DNA of 64,000 nucleotides from Pacificibacter marinus (lineage in GTDB: Bacteria > Pseudomonadota > Alphaproteobacteria > Rhodobacterales > Rhodobacteraceae), in assembly GCF_900109555.1 (NCBI RefSeq), contig NZ_FNZV01000009.1:62001-126000 (forward strand). Reading direction: 5' to 3'. Under the pieces are notes generated by a model. That model was not told where the DNA came from. It ran no database searches and saw nothing but the letters and a program-made list of their open reading frames with translations. Both the position numbers and the translations under genes were made by a program. Numbering within the stretch: the stretch's first letter is position 1; every line of letters begins with the position of its first letter. Shown one piece after another: positions 18,223-28,314 of the stretch.

Positions 18223-18870
18223 ATGATCAAACTCGATATTTTCTCTGATCCCATTTGCCCTTGGTGCTACATTGGAAAGGCCCGCCTTGAGGCAGCTCTT
18301 GAACAGCGCCCCGACCACCCTTTCGTTGTCGAATGGCACCCCTTTCAATTGAACCCCGACATGCCCAAAGACGGTATGGACCGACGTGCATATCTTGAGG
18401 GAAAGTTCGGCGGGACACAGGGCGCCAAAACGGCGTATCGCCCGATTGTCGACACGCTCGCGCAAGAGCTGCCTGATGCCGATCTTGGCAAAATCAAGAA
18501 AACCCCAAACACCATGGACGCCCACCGGTTGATCCATTGGGCGGGACTTGAAGCGTTGCAAACGTCAATGGTGGACGCGCTTTTTGCCGCCTACTTTACC
18601 CAAGGCCGTGATATCGGTGATCATGAAGTGCTGGCAGATATTGCCGATACTGTCGGAATGGACGCTTCGGTTGTGATGCGCCTTTTGAGCAGCGATCAAG
18701 ATGTCGAGCTAATTTCATCACGCGACACCCACGCGCGCGAACGCGGCATTACTGCCGTTCCGATGTTTGTTGTCGCCCAACAGCACGCGGTATCAGGCGC
18801 GCAAAACAGCAAGCTCTGGGTCGAAGTCATTGATGAATTGATGGCAGGAGCAACAGACACGACGCATTGA
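18223..18870 (+). CDS. DsbA family oxidoreductase, FrnE-like
   Basis: 215-residue thioredoxin-fold protein starting MIKLDIFSDPICPWCYIGKA, with a CPWC redox motif and a helical insertion. There is no signal peptide, so it is cytosolic, as for FrnE-type (polyketide-linked name only) disulfide isomerases. The cis-Pro region reads GITAVPMFVV. The 2-hydroxychromene-2-carboxylate isomerase relatives usually lack the CxxC, so an oxidoreductase is more likely. Confidence 0.9.
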   Translation: MIKLDIFSDPICPWCYIGKARLEAALEQRPDHPFVVEWHPFQLNPDMPKDGMDRRAYLEGKFGGTQGAKTAYRPIVDTLAQELPDADLGKIKKTPNTMDAHRLIHWAGLEALQTSMVDALFAAYFTQGRDIGDHEVLADIADTVGMDASVVMRLLSSDQDVELISSRDTHARERGITAVPMFVVAQQHAVSGAQNSKLWVEVIDELMAGATDTTH

Positions 18871-18885
18871 TTTTGCCGTAAAACG

Positions 18886-18915
18886 GTGGGGGCAGGCACA
18901 ATCGCCCTGCCCCAA
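18886..18915. terminator. Hairpin between convergent dsbA-like gene and mfd
   Basis: GGGGCAGG and CCCTGCCCC pair around an 8-nt loop. It has no strong T tract on either side but lies where both transcripts must end. Confidence 0.4.
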
Positions 18916-18969
18916 ATCAAATGAATTTCTTGTCAAAACCGCCTATTTACCAAGCGGAATATCTGCGCA

Positions 18970-21900
18970 CTATTTGGACACAACCTTGGCGAATTTCGCT
19001 AGGTCCTGGGCAATCGAAAACGCGCCTTTGATTTTGTCACTGTCTTTTTTCCAGTCACGGCGCACGATGATTTTATTGTCTTTGACCTTGGCCAAGCCTT
19101 TTTGGCTTTGAATAAAATCGACCAGCCCAACAGGGCTTGCATATTTATCGTTGTGGAACTGAATGGTCACACCCTTTGGCCCGCCATCCAAACGCCCGAT
19201 ACCTGCCTCACGACATTTTTCTTTGATCCGCACGATTACCAATAAAGTATTGACCTCTTTGGGTAATTTACCAAACCGGTCAATCAATTCAGCGGCAAAC
19301 CCTTCGAGTTCAACTTTGGTACGCAGACCGGACAAGCGGCGATACAGCCCCAAACGCACGTCCAAATCTGGCACATAGGTTTCTGGGATCAAAACAGGTA
19401 CGCCAAGATTGATCTGCGGTGCCCATTGCCCATCATCATCCAAATTGACCGCTTCATCACCAGATTTTATCTTGGCAATCGCCTCTTCCAGCAGGTTTTG
19501 ATACAGCTCGAACCCCACCTCTTTCACCTGTCCTGATTGCTCTTCACCAACCAGATTTCCCGCGCCGCGGATATCAAGATCTTGCGACGCCAGCGTAAAT
19601 CCCGCGCCAAGCGTGTCGAGACTGCCCAAAACGCGTAGACGCTTTTCGGCGGTGGGCGTTAAAGGAGAGCGCGGCTTGGTGGTCAAATACGCATATGCAC
19701 GGGTTTTAGCGCGACCAACACGGCCGCGAATTTGATAGAGTTGCGCCAAACCAAACATATCAGCGCGGTGGATGATCATCGTGTTCGCGGTTGGAATATC
19801 AATGCCACTTTCGACGATTGTGGTGGCCAAAAGCACATCATATTTACCATCATAAAACGCGTTCATACGGTCATCGAGTTCACCCGCGGCCATTTGACCA
19901 TGACCGACAACCACACTGACTTCGGGCACTTCGCGGCGCAAAAAATCTTCGATTTCAGGCACATCTTTGATGCGTGGAACCACGAAAAATGATTGCCCGC
20001 CGCGGTAATGTTCACGCAAAAGCGCCTCGCGGATCGTGACAGTATCAAACTCAGACACATAAGTTCGGATAGACAAACGATCGACCGGCGGCGTGCCAAT
20101 GATCGACAAGTCACGTACTCCAGTCAGCGACATTTGCAAGGTGCGCGGAATGGGGGTGGCGGAGAGCGTAAGAACATGAATGTTTGATTTCAGCGACTTA
20201 AGGCGCTCTTTGTGTGTAACGCCGAAACGCTGCTCTTCATCGACAATCATCAAGCCAATGTTGTTAAAGCGCACATTCTTAGCCAACAACGCGTGGGTGC
20301 CGACGACGATATCCACCTCGCCAGAGGCCAAGCCATCCCGTGTGAGCGCCATATTTTTAGCCGAGACAAAGCGCGACATCGGTCGCACATTGATCGGAAA
20401 TCCGCGAAACCGCTCAGCAAAGGACCTGTAGTGTTGTCGCGCCAAAAGCGTGGTTGGTGCAATCATCGCGACCTGCACACCACACATCGCAGCAATAAAG
20501 GCCGCGCGCATTGCCACTTCGGTTTTACCAAATCCAACATCACCGCAAATCAACCGATCCATCGGACGGCCCGCTTCGAAATCGTCCAGCACGTCTTCGA
20601 TTGCGCGCATCTGATCTTCGGTCTCAGTATAAGGAAAGCGCGCGCAGAATGCTTCCCACATGTCATCAGGCGGCAACATGATCGGCGCTTTGCGGATATG
20701 GCGTTCGGCGGCGATGCGGATGAGTTTTTCAGCCACTTCCTTAACGCGCTCTTTCATGCGCGCCTTTTTAGCCTGCCACGCCCCACCGCCAAGCTTATCA
20801 AGCATACCTTCGTCGTGACCATAGCGACTTAGAAGTTCAATGTTTTCAACAGGAAGATACAGTCGATCCCCGCCAGAATATTCCAAAAGCAAACATTCAT
20901 GCGCTGCACCAAGAGCTGAGATCACCTCGAGGCCTTGGTAAATACCGACGCCATGCTCGACATGCACAATCAAATCACCAACGGACAAGTTTGAATGCTC
21001 TGTCAGAAAGTTTTCAGCACGTTTTTTACGGGTTGGACGACGGATCAGGCGATCACCAAGCACATCTTGCTCGGAAATCACAGTCACGCGACCCCCATTT
21101 ATATTGGCCTCAAATCCTTCATCCAATGGCCAAATGGCAAGATAGACCCCACCAATCCCTTCGGGCACATCACGCCAGTCGCCAATTTCGGTTGTGCCGG
21201 TCAGGTTTTGATCATGCAAAAGCGTCGCAATACGGTCGCGCGCACCCTCAGACCATGTGGCCAAAATCACTTGGCCCTCTTTACGTTTTGCATTAATATG
21301 GTCAGACAAGCTTTCGAAAAGGTTAAGTTTTTCAACTTGTCTTTCTGGTGCAAAGCTACGCCCCAAAACACCGCCTGCATCAATCACGCCCAGCCCAGTG
21401 GGCAACGGCAACGCATGAAAATGCAACACGCGGCGACCTTCAATTTGCGCCTCCCAAGCGGCATCATTGAGGTACAAAAGCTCTGGAGGACACGGTTTGT
21501 AAACACTGTCCATCCGACCTTTGGCTTTGAGCGCCTCAGAGCGGTTTTCGTACTGATCTACAATGCCATCCCAGCGTGAAAGACGTGCAGCAGTCGATTG
21601 ATCATCAAGGGAAATTGTTGCTTTTGGTATATAATCAAAAAGCGTTTCTAGACGCTCATGAAAATACGGCAACCAATGTTCGATCCCTGCATGTTTCTTG
21701 CCCGCTGACACAGCTTCGTAAACGGGATCATCCGAGCCAGCAGATCCAAATTCTATCCTATAGTTTTGACGAAATCTCGTGATCGCCGCCTCGTCCAAAA
21801 TCACTTCTGATACAGGCGTAAAGGTCACCTCTTTTAGGCTTGTCGTGGTGCGTTGGGTGGCCGGATCAAAGCGTCGCAAACCATCCAATTCATCCCCAAA

Positions 21901-22434
21901 GAAATCAAGCCGCACAGGCAGATCATGCCCCGGCGCAAACACATCAATGATCCCGCCTCTGATGGCGTAATCACCGGGCTCAACCACAGTCGGAGCCTGT
22001 GTGAACCCCATGCGTACCAAAAAAGCACGCAGGTTTGCTTCGTTGATACGTTCGCCGACACGGGCGGTAAACGCGGCCTCGTTCAACGTGGCACGCGCAG
22101 GTACGCGTTGGGTCGCAGCCGATAAAGTTGTCAACAGAATGAAACGCTTAGGGGCTGCACCATGGGCCAAAGCCGCCAAAGTTGCCATGCGGTGCGCAGA
22201 CACATCCGCATTGGGCGACATCCTATCAAACGGCAAACAATCCCACGCAGGAAAGTCTAAAACAGGTAAATCAGGCGCAAAAAACCGCAAGGCCGTGCGC
22301 AGCGCAGCCAGACGTTTATCATCGCGCGCCACATGGATCACAGCGCCGTCGGACTTGGCAATCTCTTGGGCTAATAAATAGGCGTCAAAGCCTTCTGGCG
22401 CGCCGCCAACTTGGATATGGGTGCTGGTGCTCAT
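18970..22434 (-). CDS. mfd: Transcription-repair coupling factor Mfd
   Basis: 1154-residue DNA translocase that removes stalled RNA polymerase and recruits UvrA. Domains in order: UvrB-like N-terminal part, RNA polymerase-interaction domain (VGDLIVHVEHGVGIYQGLE), RecG-like translocase with Walker A (GDVGFGKTEVAMRAAF), DEEQRFG Walker B, SATPIPRTL motif III and QIRGRVGRA motif VI, then the C-terminal TRCF domain. The start at 22434 (MSTSTHIQVGGAPEGFDAY) is the first ATG beside the homology; an upstream in-frame extension to 22515 overlaps the next gene and is rejected. Confidence 0.96.
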   Translation of the reverse strand: MSTSTHIQVGGAPEGFDAYLLAQEIAKSDGAVIHVARDDKRLAALRTALRFFAPDLPVLDFPAWDCLPFDRMSPNADVSAHRMATLAALAHGAAPKRFILLTTLSAATQRVPARATLNEAAFTARVGERINEANLRAFLVRMGFTQAPTVVEPGDYAIRGGIIDVFAPGHDLPVRLDFFGDELDGLRRFDPATQRTTTSLKEVTFTPVSEVILDEAAITRFRQNYRIEFGSAGSDDPVYEAVSAGKKHAGIEHWLPYFHERLETLFDYIPKATISLDDQSTAARLSRWDGIVDQYENRSEALKAKGRMDSVYKPCPPELLYLNDAAWEAQIEGRRVLHFHALPLPTGLGVIDAGGVLGRSFAPERQVEKLNLFESLSDHINAKRKEGQVILATWSEGARDRIATLLHDQNLTGTTEIGDWRDVPEGIGGVYLAIWPLDEGFEANINGGRVTVISEQDVLGDRLIRRPTRKKRAENFLTEHSNLSVGDLIVHVEHGVGIYQGLEVISALGAAHECLLLEYSGGDRLYLPVENIELLSRYGHDEGMLDKLGGGAWQAKKARMKERVKEVAEKLIRIAAERHIRKAPIMLPPDDMWEAFCARFPYTETEDQMRAIEDVLDDFEAGRPMDRLICGDVGFGKTEVAMRAAFIAAMCGVQVAMIAPTTLLARQHYRSFAERFRGFPINVRPMSRFVSAKNMALTRDGLASGEVDIVVGTHALLAKNVRFNNIGLMIVDEEQRFGVTHKERLKSLKSNIHVLTLSATPIPRTLQMSLTGVRDLSIIGTPPVDRLSIRTYVSEFDTVTIREALLREHYRGGQSFFVVPRIKDVPEIEDFLRREVPEVSVVVGHGQMAAGELDDRMNAFYDGKYDVLLATTIVESGIDIPTANTMIIHRADMFGLAQLYQIRGRVGRAKTRAYAYLTTKPRSPLTPTAEKRLRVLGSLDTLGAGFTLASQDLDIRGAGNLVGEEQSGQVKEVGFELYQNLLEEAIAKIKSGDEAVNLDDDGQWAPQINLGVPVLIPETYVPDLDVRLGLYRRLSGLRTKVELEGFAAELIDRFGKLPKEVNTLLVIVRIKEKCREAGIGRLDGGPKGVTIQFHNDKYASPVGLVDFIQSQKGLAKVKDNKIIVRRDWKKDSDKIKGAFSIAQDLAKFAKVVSK

Positions 22435-22438
22435 GTTA

Positions 22439-22966
22439 TTATCCGCCCAATGGACCTGTAGCGATATTTTGGTACATGCCCCACATCGCAGTGATAAAAA
22501 TGGAAAACATTCCAATGGATTGCGTAAAGAACCTATGGCGCTTTAAAATCGAAATCAGAGCAAGTCCTGTTGGATTATTTTCTCTTATCTTCATGGCAGT
22601 TTTGATGCTCATCACTCCAAGAATACTCATAGGAAGCGCCATCAGGAAAATGGCTTGGGCCAATTCGACACCGTAGAATGCCCCCAGCACAAACAAGATC
22701 GTCAAAATCCCGCTGACAAGCCCAATCATGACAAGCCCTGACACTTCGGCAATATTCAGAATGCGGCCGATGTTGATGCGGATCATGCTCTCAACATCCT
22801 TCATCTTTTCGCCGCCTTCATGGGCCGCCTTATGCGCCATATCGTAAGGCACGCCCAATACATAATGAGAGGCCGTGGACCATAGAACCGCCAGAGCGAT
22901 CCAGTACCACAAGTTCGAAAAGGACCGCATGTCGATCACTTCAAAAATAGTTTGATAGAGGTTCAA
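22439..22966 (-). CDS. Multi-pass membrane protein upstream of mfd
   Basis: 175 residues with about four hydrophobic segments (for example WYWIALAVLWSTASHYVLGV and LVMIGLVSGILTILFVLGAF). It uses a TTG start at 22966 (MNLYQTIFEVIDMRSFSNLW), chosen because relatives I recall start with this YQTIFE segment; an internal ATG at 22930 is the alternative. Roseobacter relatives are often labelled 'component of SufBCD complex', but nothing in the sequence supports an Fe-S role. It ends 4 nt ahead of mfd, so the two are probably co-transcribed. Confidence 0.75.
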   Translation of the reverse strand: MNLYQTIFEVIDMRSFSNLWYWIALAVLWSTASHYVLGVPYDMAHKAAHEGGEKMKDVESMIRINIGRILNIAEVSGLVMIGLVSGILTILFVLGAFYGVELAQAIFLMALPMSILGVMSIKTAMKIRENNPTGLALISILKRHRFFTQSIGMFSIFITAMWGMYQNIATGPLGG

Positions 22967-23086
22967 AACGGCAATTCTTTCTGATCTCTGGGCATATTTA
23001 TAACGGCTTGAAAGACTTTAAGCTGCGGGCGCGGCGATTCCCACCCTTGATGAGCGGTAAAATCCATGCCACCCCATAGCTGATAG

Positions 23087-24118
<1,032 letters not shown>

Positions 24119-24294
24119 CCCGATAAAAGAGACTCATTGATCATAAGTTTAGGGAAAATCTGCCGAAACGCGACCAAATGACCAATAAGCAATGACAACC
24201 CCTGCATGCGCATTGTAAGCTGGGTAAAAGGGCCACAGAGCCTGATTTCATGAGGATAAGCACCCATGGCGGTGACACAATAAAAGGCAGTTCT

Positions 24295-24885
24295 ATGACC
24301 AAAGCATTGGCACAGATGACAACTAAAACACTTTCAACAGCAAACCGTCGAACATTTATGATCGGCCTTGGCGCAACGGCCCTTGCGGCCTGTGACAACG
24401 GATTGCGCGGCAATGGCGCGTCACGTATTGATGCGCGCGCCGATGCGTCGTTGCAGTATCTGTTCAGCCAATACCCCAACACCGTAGAATTGCGTGATAA
24501 ATCTGTAGGCATGTTGGTGATGCCATTGGTGACCAAAGCGGGCCTTGGCCTGGGCGGTTCTTATGGACGCGGTGTTTTGCGGGTCAACAACACAACGCTT
24601 GATTATTATTCATCAACGCAAGCCTCATTCGGATTGCAAATCGGCGCACAGCAATATGCGCATGTGCTGTTTTTCATGACCAATGACGCTTTGTTGAAAT
24701 TCCGCAGCTCACCTGGTTGGGCCGCTGGTGCTGATATCGAATATGCGCTGAACAACCGTGGTGAAAACCTGTCTGCTGATACCACGACCTCAAGTTCACC
24801 TGTGATTGCTGTTGTCTTTGGACAAGCAGGTTTGATTGCTGGGGCAACGGTTGAAGGGACAAAATACACGCGTATTATTCCGTAG
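24295..24885 (+). CDS. SYLF/YSC84-type lipoprotein with twin-arginine signal
   Basis: 196 residues. The N-terminus has a twin-arginine motif (NRRTFMIGLGATALAAC) ending in a lipobox LAAC, so export by Tat and lipidation are expected. The rest fits the YSC84/SYLF lipid-binding fold (VGMLVMPLVTKAGLGLGGSY, PVIAVVFGQAGLIAGATVEG). The ATG at 24295 follows AAAGG. Function unknown; an outer-envelope lipid-binding role is inferred from the fold. Confidence 0.85.
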   Translation: MTKALAQMTTKTLSTANRRTFMIGLGATALAACDNGLRGNGASRIDARADASLQYLFSQYPNTVELRDKSVGMLVMPLVTKAGLGLGGSYGRGVLRVNNTTLDYYSSTQASFGLQIGAQQYAHVLFFMTNDALLKFRSSPGWAAGADIEYALNNRGENLSADTTTSSSPVIAVVFGQAGLIAGATVEGTKYTRIIP

Positions 24886-24914
24886 GATTCACGCGTTTAA
24901 ATCCTAAATTAACG

Positions 24915-24945
24915 AAAAAAACGCCCCAGTTACGGGGCGTTTTTC
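24915..24945. terminator. Bidirectional terminator
   Basis: ACGCCCC/GGGGCGT stem flanked by an A tract on the left and a T tract on the right, between the convergent SYLF gene and ppx gene. It can end both transcripts. Confidence 0.85.
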
Positions 24946-24974
24946 ATTTATTACGTTAAGATAATGCAGCGCAG

Positions 24975-26087
24975 CTATGGAACGGTTTCTTCCAAAACCC
25001 CATCCATACTCATCTGCGCATACAGCAGACCTTCACGCAGACCACGATCCGCCACAGACAAGCGGTCCGTTGGCCAAATCCGCAACAACGCTTGCAAGAT
25101 GGCAGCGCCAGACATGATCAATTCTTGGCGATCCCGACCAATCCGCGGATCACGCCGCCGACCTTCTGGGCCAAGATCAAGATAATCGCGGATCACACGG
25201 TCAATTTGCTCGGATGTCATTCGCAACCCATCGACTTTGTTGCGATCATAACGCCGTAACCCAAGGTGCGATGCGGCAACTGTTGTCACCGTTCCCGATG
25301 TGCCGATGATCTGAAATCCCTCACGACAGGCGTCATTGGCATAGGGCGCAAAATCGGCCAGCTTTTCTTCGAACAACCAAGACATCAACGCAAAGCGTGC
25401 GGAGTCATCATCGACGTCTTGGAATTGATCTTTCAGCGTGGCAACGCCAAGCGGTACGGAAATCCAGTCGACCACTTTGGCGTGAGGAAACGGACTATCA
25501 GCGTTGTGAAACCCACGATGCAACCGCATGATCGCGCGTGGGCGTTCGATGCGCGGCACAGATGACAGATCAATCCAAACCAATTCGGTCGACCCGCCAC
25601 CAATATCCACCACCAAAAGCTGTTCGGTTTTGGTCGACACCAGCGGCGCACACGAAATCACGGCAAGGCGTGCTTCTTCTTCTGGTTTGATAATCTCAAG
25701 ATCGATGCCGACCTCGCGACGCACCGCGCGCATAAACTCACGCGAATTGTGCGCACGTCTGCAAGCTTCGGTGGCGACAAGCCGCATGCGTTTTACGTCA
25801 TGCTTTTCAAGCTTTTTACGACACACTTTTAGCGCCTGAATTGTACGAGAAATTGAGGCTCTGGACAAACGTCCAGTCTGTTCCAACCCCGCACCAAGCT
25901 GCACGGATTTGGAAAAGCTATCAATCACATGAAACTGACTGCCCTTGGGTTGAGCAATCAACATGCGACACGAATTTGTGCCGAGGTCCAACGCGGCATA
26001 AAGCTGCGCAGGGTCGACTTTTGCAGGTGCGAGAGGCTCGACCGCTTTGGGGAACGCGCCCGCACCATAGGGACGCTTGGGCGCCAT
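24975..26087 (-). CDS. Exopolyphosphatase / guanosine pentaphosphatase family (Ppx/GppA)
   Basis: 370-residue ASKHA-fold phosphatase. Phosphate-1 motif ALDLGTNSCRMLIAQ follows an N-terminal proline-rich extension, and phosphate-2 motif VVDIGGGSTELVWID is present; IGTSGTVTTVAA is the third conserved loop. It is shorter than full Ppx (about 500 residues), lacking the C-terminal HD-like domain, so substrate (polyphosphate or pppGpp) is uncertain. Monocistronic by position. Confidence 0.9.
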   Translation of the reverse strand: MAPKRPYGAGAFPKAVEPLAPAKVDPAQLYAALDLGTNSCRMLIAQPKGSQFHVIDSFSKSVQLGAGLEQTGRLSRASISRTIQALKVCRKKLEKHDVKRMRLVATEACRRAHNSREFMRAVRREVGIDLEIIKPEEEARLAVISCAPLVSTKTEQLLVVDIGGGSTELVWIDLSSVPRIERPRAIMRLHRGFHNADSPFPHAKVVDWISVPLGVATLKDQFQDVDDDSARFALMSWLFEEKLADFAPYANDACREGFQIIGTSGTVTTVAASHLGLRRYDRNKVDGLRMTSEQIDRVIRDYLDLGPEGRRRDPRIGRDRQELIMSGAAILQALLRIWPTDRLSVADRGLREGLLYAQMSMDGVLEETVP

Positions 26088-26330
26088 ATTACACGCCCTC
26101 CATTTTGAGTTGGTTTGATCTTACGCTCAAAATTGGAAAAGCTGCAAGCCTAGTAAGCGACAGATTCATCACGTTTTATGTGATCTTATCGTGCGTTTTG
26201 GATGTGGCTCATAACCTTGTTGAGAATTTTTCCAATTCAGACGACTTTCCGTGACTGGTATTGATCCCGCCTTTTCTTTAGTCCTAACGCCAACGCATCC
26301 CTGCGACGTAACTATTGAACCGAGGCTTAC

Positions 26331-26636
26331 ATGTCAGAACTTACACTCATTTACTGGCGCGATATTCCTGCACAGGTCCGTATTGGCCGTGGTCGCAAAG
26401 CGGCGCGCGCTGTTTTGCCGGAACGCTTTGAACAGGCAATCGACCGTGTTGCCATGCGCATTGGCGCAACCGAAGGCGACGCATACATGGCGGAATGGCG
26501 CGATGTGTCAGGCGGCGATGTGACGGGCGATGCCCAAGCCGCAGCTGATTCCAAAGCCGCCGAACTGGATGCAGCCTTTGACAAAGAGACTTTGAAAGCG
26601 TTTGTCGATAACAATGGCTTTGCCCCGACCGCTTAA
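26331..26636 (+). CDS. Small protein of the Virulence_fact (PF13769-like) family
   Basis: 101 residues: MSELTLIYWRDIPAQVRIGR, then GRKAARAVLPERFEQAIDRV and a helical C-terminus. The family name 'virulence factor' is historical; in alphaproteobacteria such genes sit beside one-carbon or corrinoid methyltransferase genes, as here (84 bp upstream of the methyltransferase). I infer a role in that pathway. Biochemical function is unknown. Confidence 0.75.
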   Translation: MSELTLIYWRDIPAQVRIGRGRKAARAVLPERFEQAIDRVAMRIGATEGDAYMAEWRDVSGGDVTGDAQAAADSKAAELDAAFDKETLKAFVDNNGFAPTA

Positions 26637-26720
26637 ACAGCCCAACGTTTTTCTGGCGCGTGTATGTTCGGCACTTTATGCCAAATACAGCGACCACCTG
26701 CCCCAATAAGGATGATCCAC

Positions 26721-27713
26721 ATGACCCGCACCGTGATCGAAAGCAAAACCAAAACCGCCGTGATTGGCTTTGACGAACCATTCTGCGTGATCGGCGAGCG
26801 CATCAATCCCACAGGACGCAAAAAACTTGCGGCGGAATTGGAGCTTGGTGATTTCTCGACTGTTGAACGCGATGCCATTGAACAAGTGCTGTGTGGCGCG
26901 ACCATTTTGGACATCAATTCAGGCGCTGTCTTTTCCAACAAAATGGCCGAAGACCCCCGTTACGCGGACAACAACTTTGTAGAACCGCCATTGATGCGCG
27001 AATTGATCACACGCATCCAAGCCATCGTTGATGTGCCTTTGTGCATCGACAGCTCTGTTCCTGCCGCTTTGGAAGCTGGGCTTGAAGCGTCCGAGGGCCG
27101 CCCATTGTTGAACTCGGTCACCGGAGAAGAAGAGCGCCTTGAGTTGGTGTTGCCGTTGGTCAAAAAATACAACGTGCCCGTTGTGGCGATTTCAAACGAT
27201 GACACAGGCATTTCTGAAGACCCAGATGTGCGCTTTGCTGTGGCCAAAAGAATTGTCGAGCGCGCTGCCGATTTTGGCATTCCAGCCCATGACATCGTGG
27301 TGGATCCACTGGTGATGCCCATCGGCGCGATGCGCTCAGCGGGCCAACAGGTGTTTACACTGGTACGTCGCTTGCGTGATGAGTTGGGCGTGAACACAAC
27401 GTGTGGCGCTTCAAACGTGTCATTCGGCTTGCCGCATCGTCACGGCATCAACGCCGCATTCTTACCCATGGCGATTGGCGCGGGCATGACGTCTGCGATT
27501 ATGAACCCTGTGCGGTCTCAAGAAATGGAAGCCATCCGCGCGGCCAACCTACTGATGAACCACGACCCAGACGGCACCCAGTGGATCAGCTTTAGCCGCA
27601 TTTTAGACGCTATGAAAGATGGCGCATCTTACGCCGAGGCCGCCAAAACTGCCGCTGAGGCTGGCGGTTCTGGTGGTGGGCGTCGTGGTGGCGGACGTCG
27701 GCGTCGCGGTTAA
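26721..27713 (+). CDS. Methyltetrahydrofolate:corrinoid methyltransferase
   Basis: 330-residue dihydropteroate-synthase-like TIM barrel of the MtrH/AcsE type. Motifs: GERINPTGRKKLAAELE, ILDINSGA, CIDSSVPAALEAGLEA, PVVAISNDD, and ASNVSFGLPHRHGINAAFL. It moves a methyl group between tetrahydrofolate and a corrinoid cofactor. The last 16 residues are a cationic Gly/Arg tail (GGSGGGRRGGGRRRRG) that is not part of the barrel. The ATG at 26721 follows AAGGATG. The ASKHA activator further down has a similar tail. The corrinoid protein itself is not encoded nearby. Confidence 0.88.
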   Translation: MTRTVIESKTKTAVIGFDEPFCVIGERINPTGRKKLAAELELGDFSTVERDAIEQVLCGATILDINSGAVFSNKMAEDPRYADNNFVEPPLMRELITRIQAIVDVPLCIDSSVPAALEAGLEASEGRPLLNSVTGEEERLELVLPLVKKYNVPVVAISNDDTGISEDPDVRFAVAKRIVERAADFGIPAHDIVVDPLVMPIGAMRSAGQQVFTLVRRLRDELGVNTTCGASNVSFGLPHRHGINAAFLPMAIGAGMTSAIMNPVRSQEMEAIRAANLLMNHDPDGTQWISFSRILDAMKDGASYAEAAKTAAEAGGSGGGRRGGGRRRRG

Positions 27714-27737
27714 GGTTTAAAGACAAAGGATACGACA

Positions 27738-28304
27738 ATGGCGCGCTTGATTGCCCTAAACAAACCTTTCGATGTTCTGTCTCAGTTCACCGACAAAGGC
27801 TTAGACGGCACCAAGCGCGCCACCTTGTCTGATTTTGTCAAAGTGCCTGCGGTCTATCCCGCTGGACGATTGGATCGCGATTCAGAAGGCTTGCTGCTGC
27901 TCACCGATGATGGTCCACTTCAAGCCAAGATATCTAACCCGAAAAACAAAATGGCCAAAACCTATTTGGCGCAAGTCGAGGGCAATATTTCTGACGAAGC
28001 GATTGATCACCTGCGGCGCGGCGTTGAATTGAAAGATGGCATGACCCGTCCAGCCAAAGCACGCCGTATTGCAGAGCCGACAATGCTGTGGGACCGCACA
28101 CCGCCCGTGCGCTACCGCAAATCTGTGCCTGATAGCTGGCTTGAATTGACCATTTCTGAAGGCCGCAATCGCCAAGTGCGCCGCATGACCGCCCATGTTG
28201 GATTTCCCACGCTGCGCCTGATCCGCGTGGCCATTGGACCGTGGACGATTGGCGGGCTGAAAAGTGGTGAATGGCGTGATGAAGACATCAGTAAATTGAA
28301 ATGA
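27738..28304 (+). CDS. RsuA/RluE-family pseudouridine synthase
   Basis: 188 residues: catalytic Asp in the motif PAGRLDRDSEGLLLLTDDG and the conserved SEGRNRQVRRMTAHVGFPTL. It lacks an N-terminal S4 domain, as in RluE, which modifies 23S rRNA at position 2457 in E. coli; that exact target is inferred. It lies 24 nt after the methyltransferase gene and 10 nt before the ASKHA gene, so it is inside the operon. Confidence 0.88.
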   Translation: MARLIALNKPFDVLSQFTDKGLDGTKRATLSDFVKVPAVYPAGRLDRDSEGLLLLTDDGPLQAKISNPKNKMAKTYLAQVEGNISDEAIDHLRRGVELKDGMTRPAKARRIAEPTMLWDRTPPVRYRKSVPDSWLELTISEGRNRQVRRMTAHVGFPTLRLIRVAIGPWTIGGLKSGEWRDEDISKLK

Positions 28305-28314
28305 GTGCCCTGAC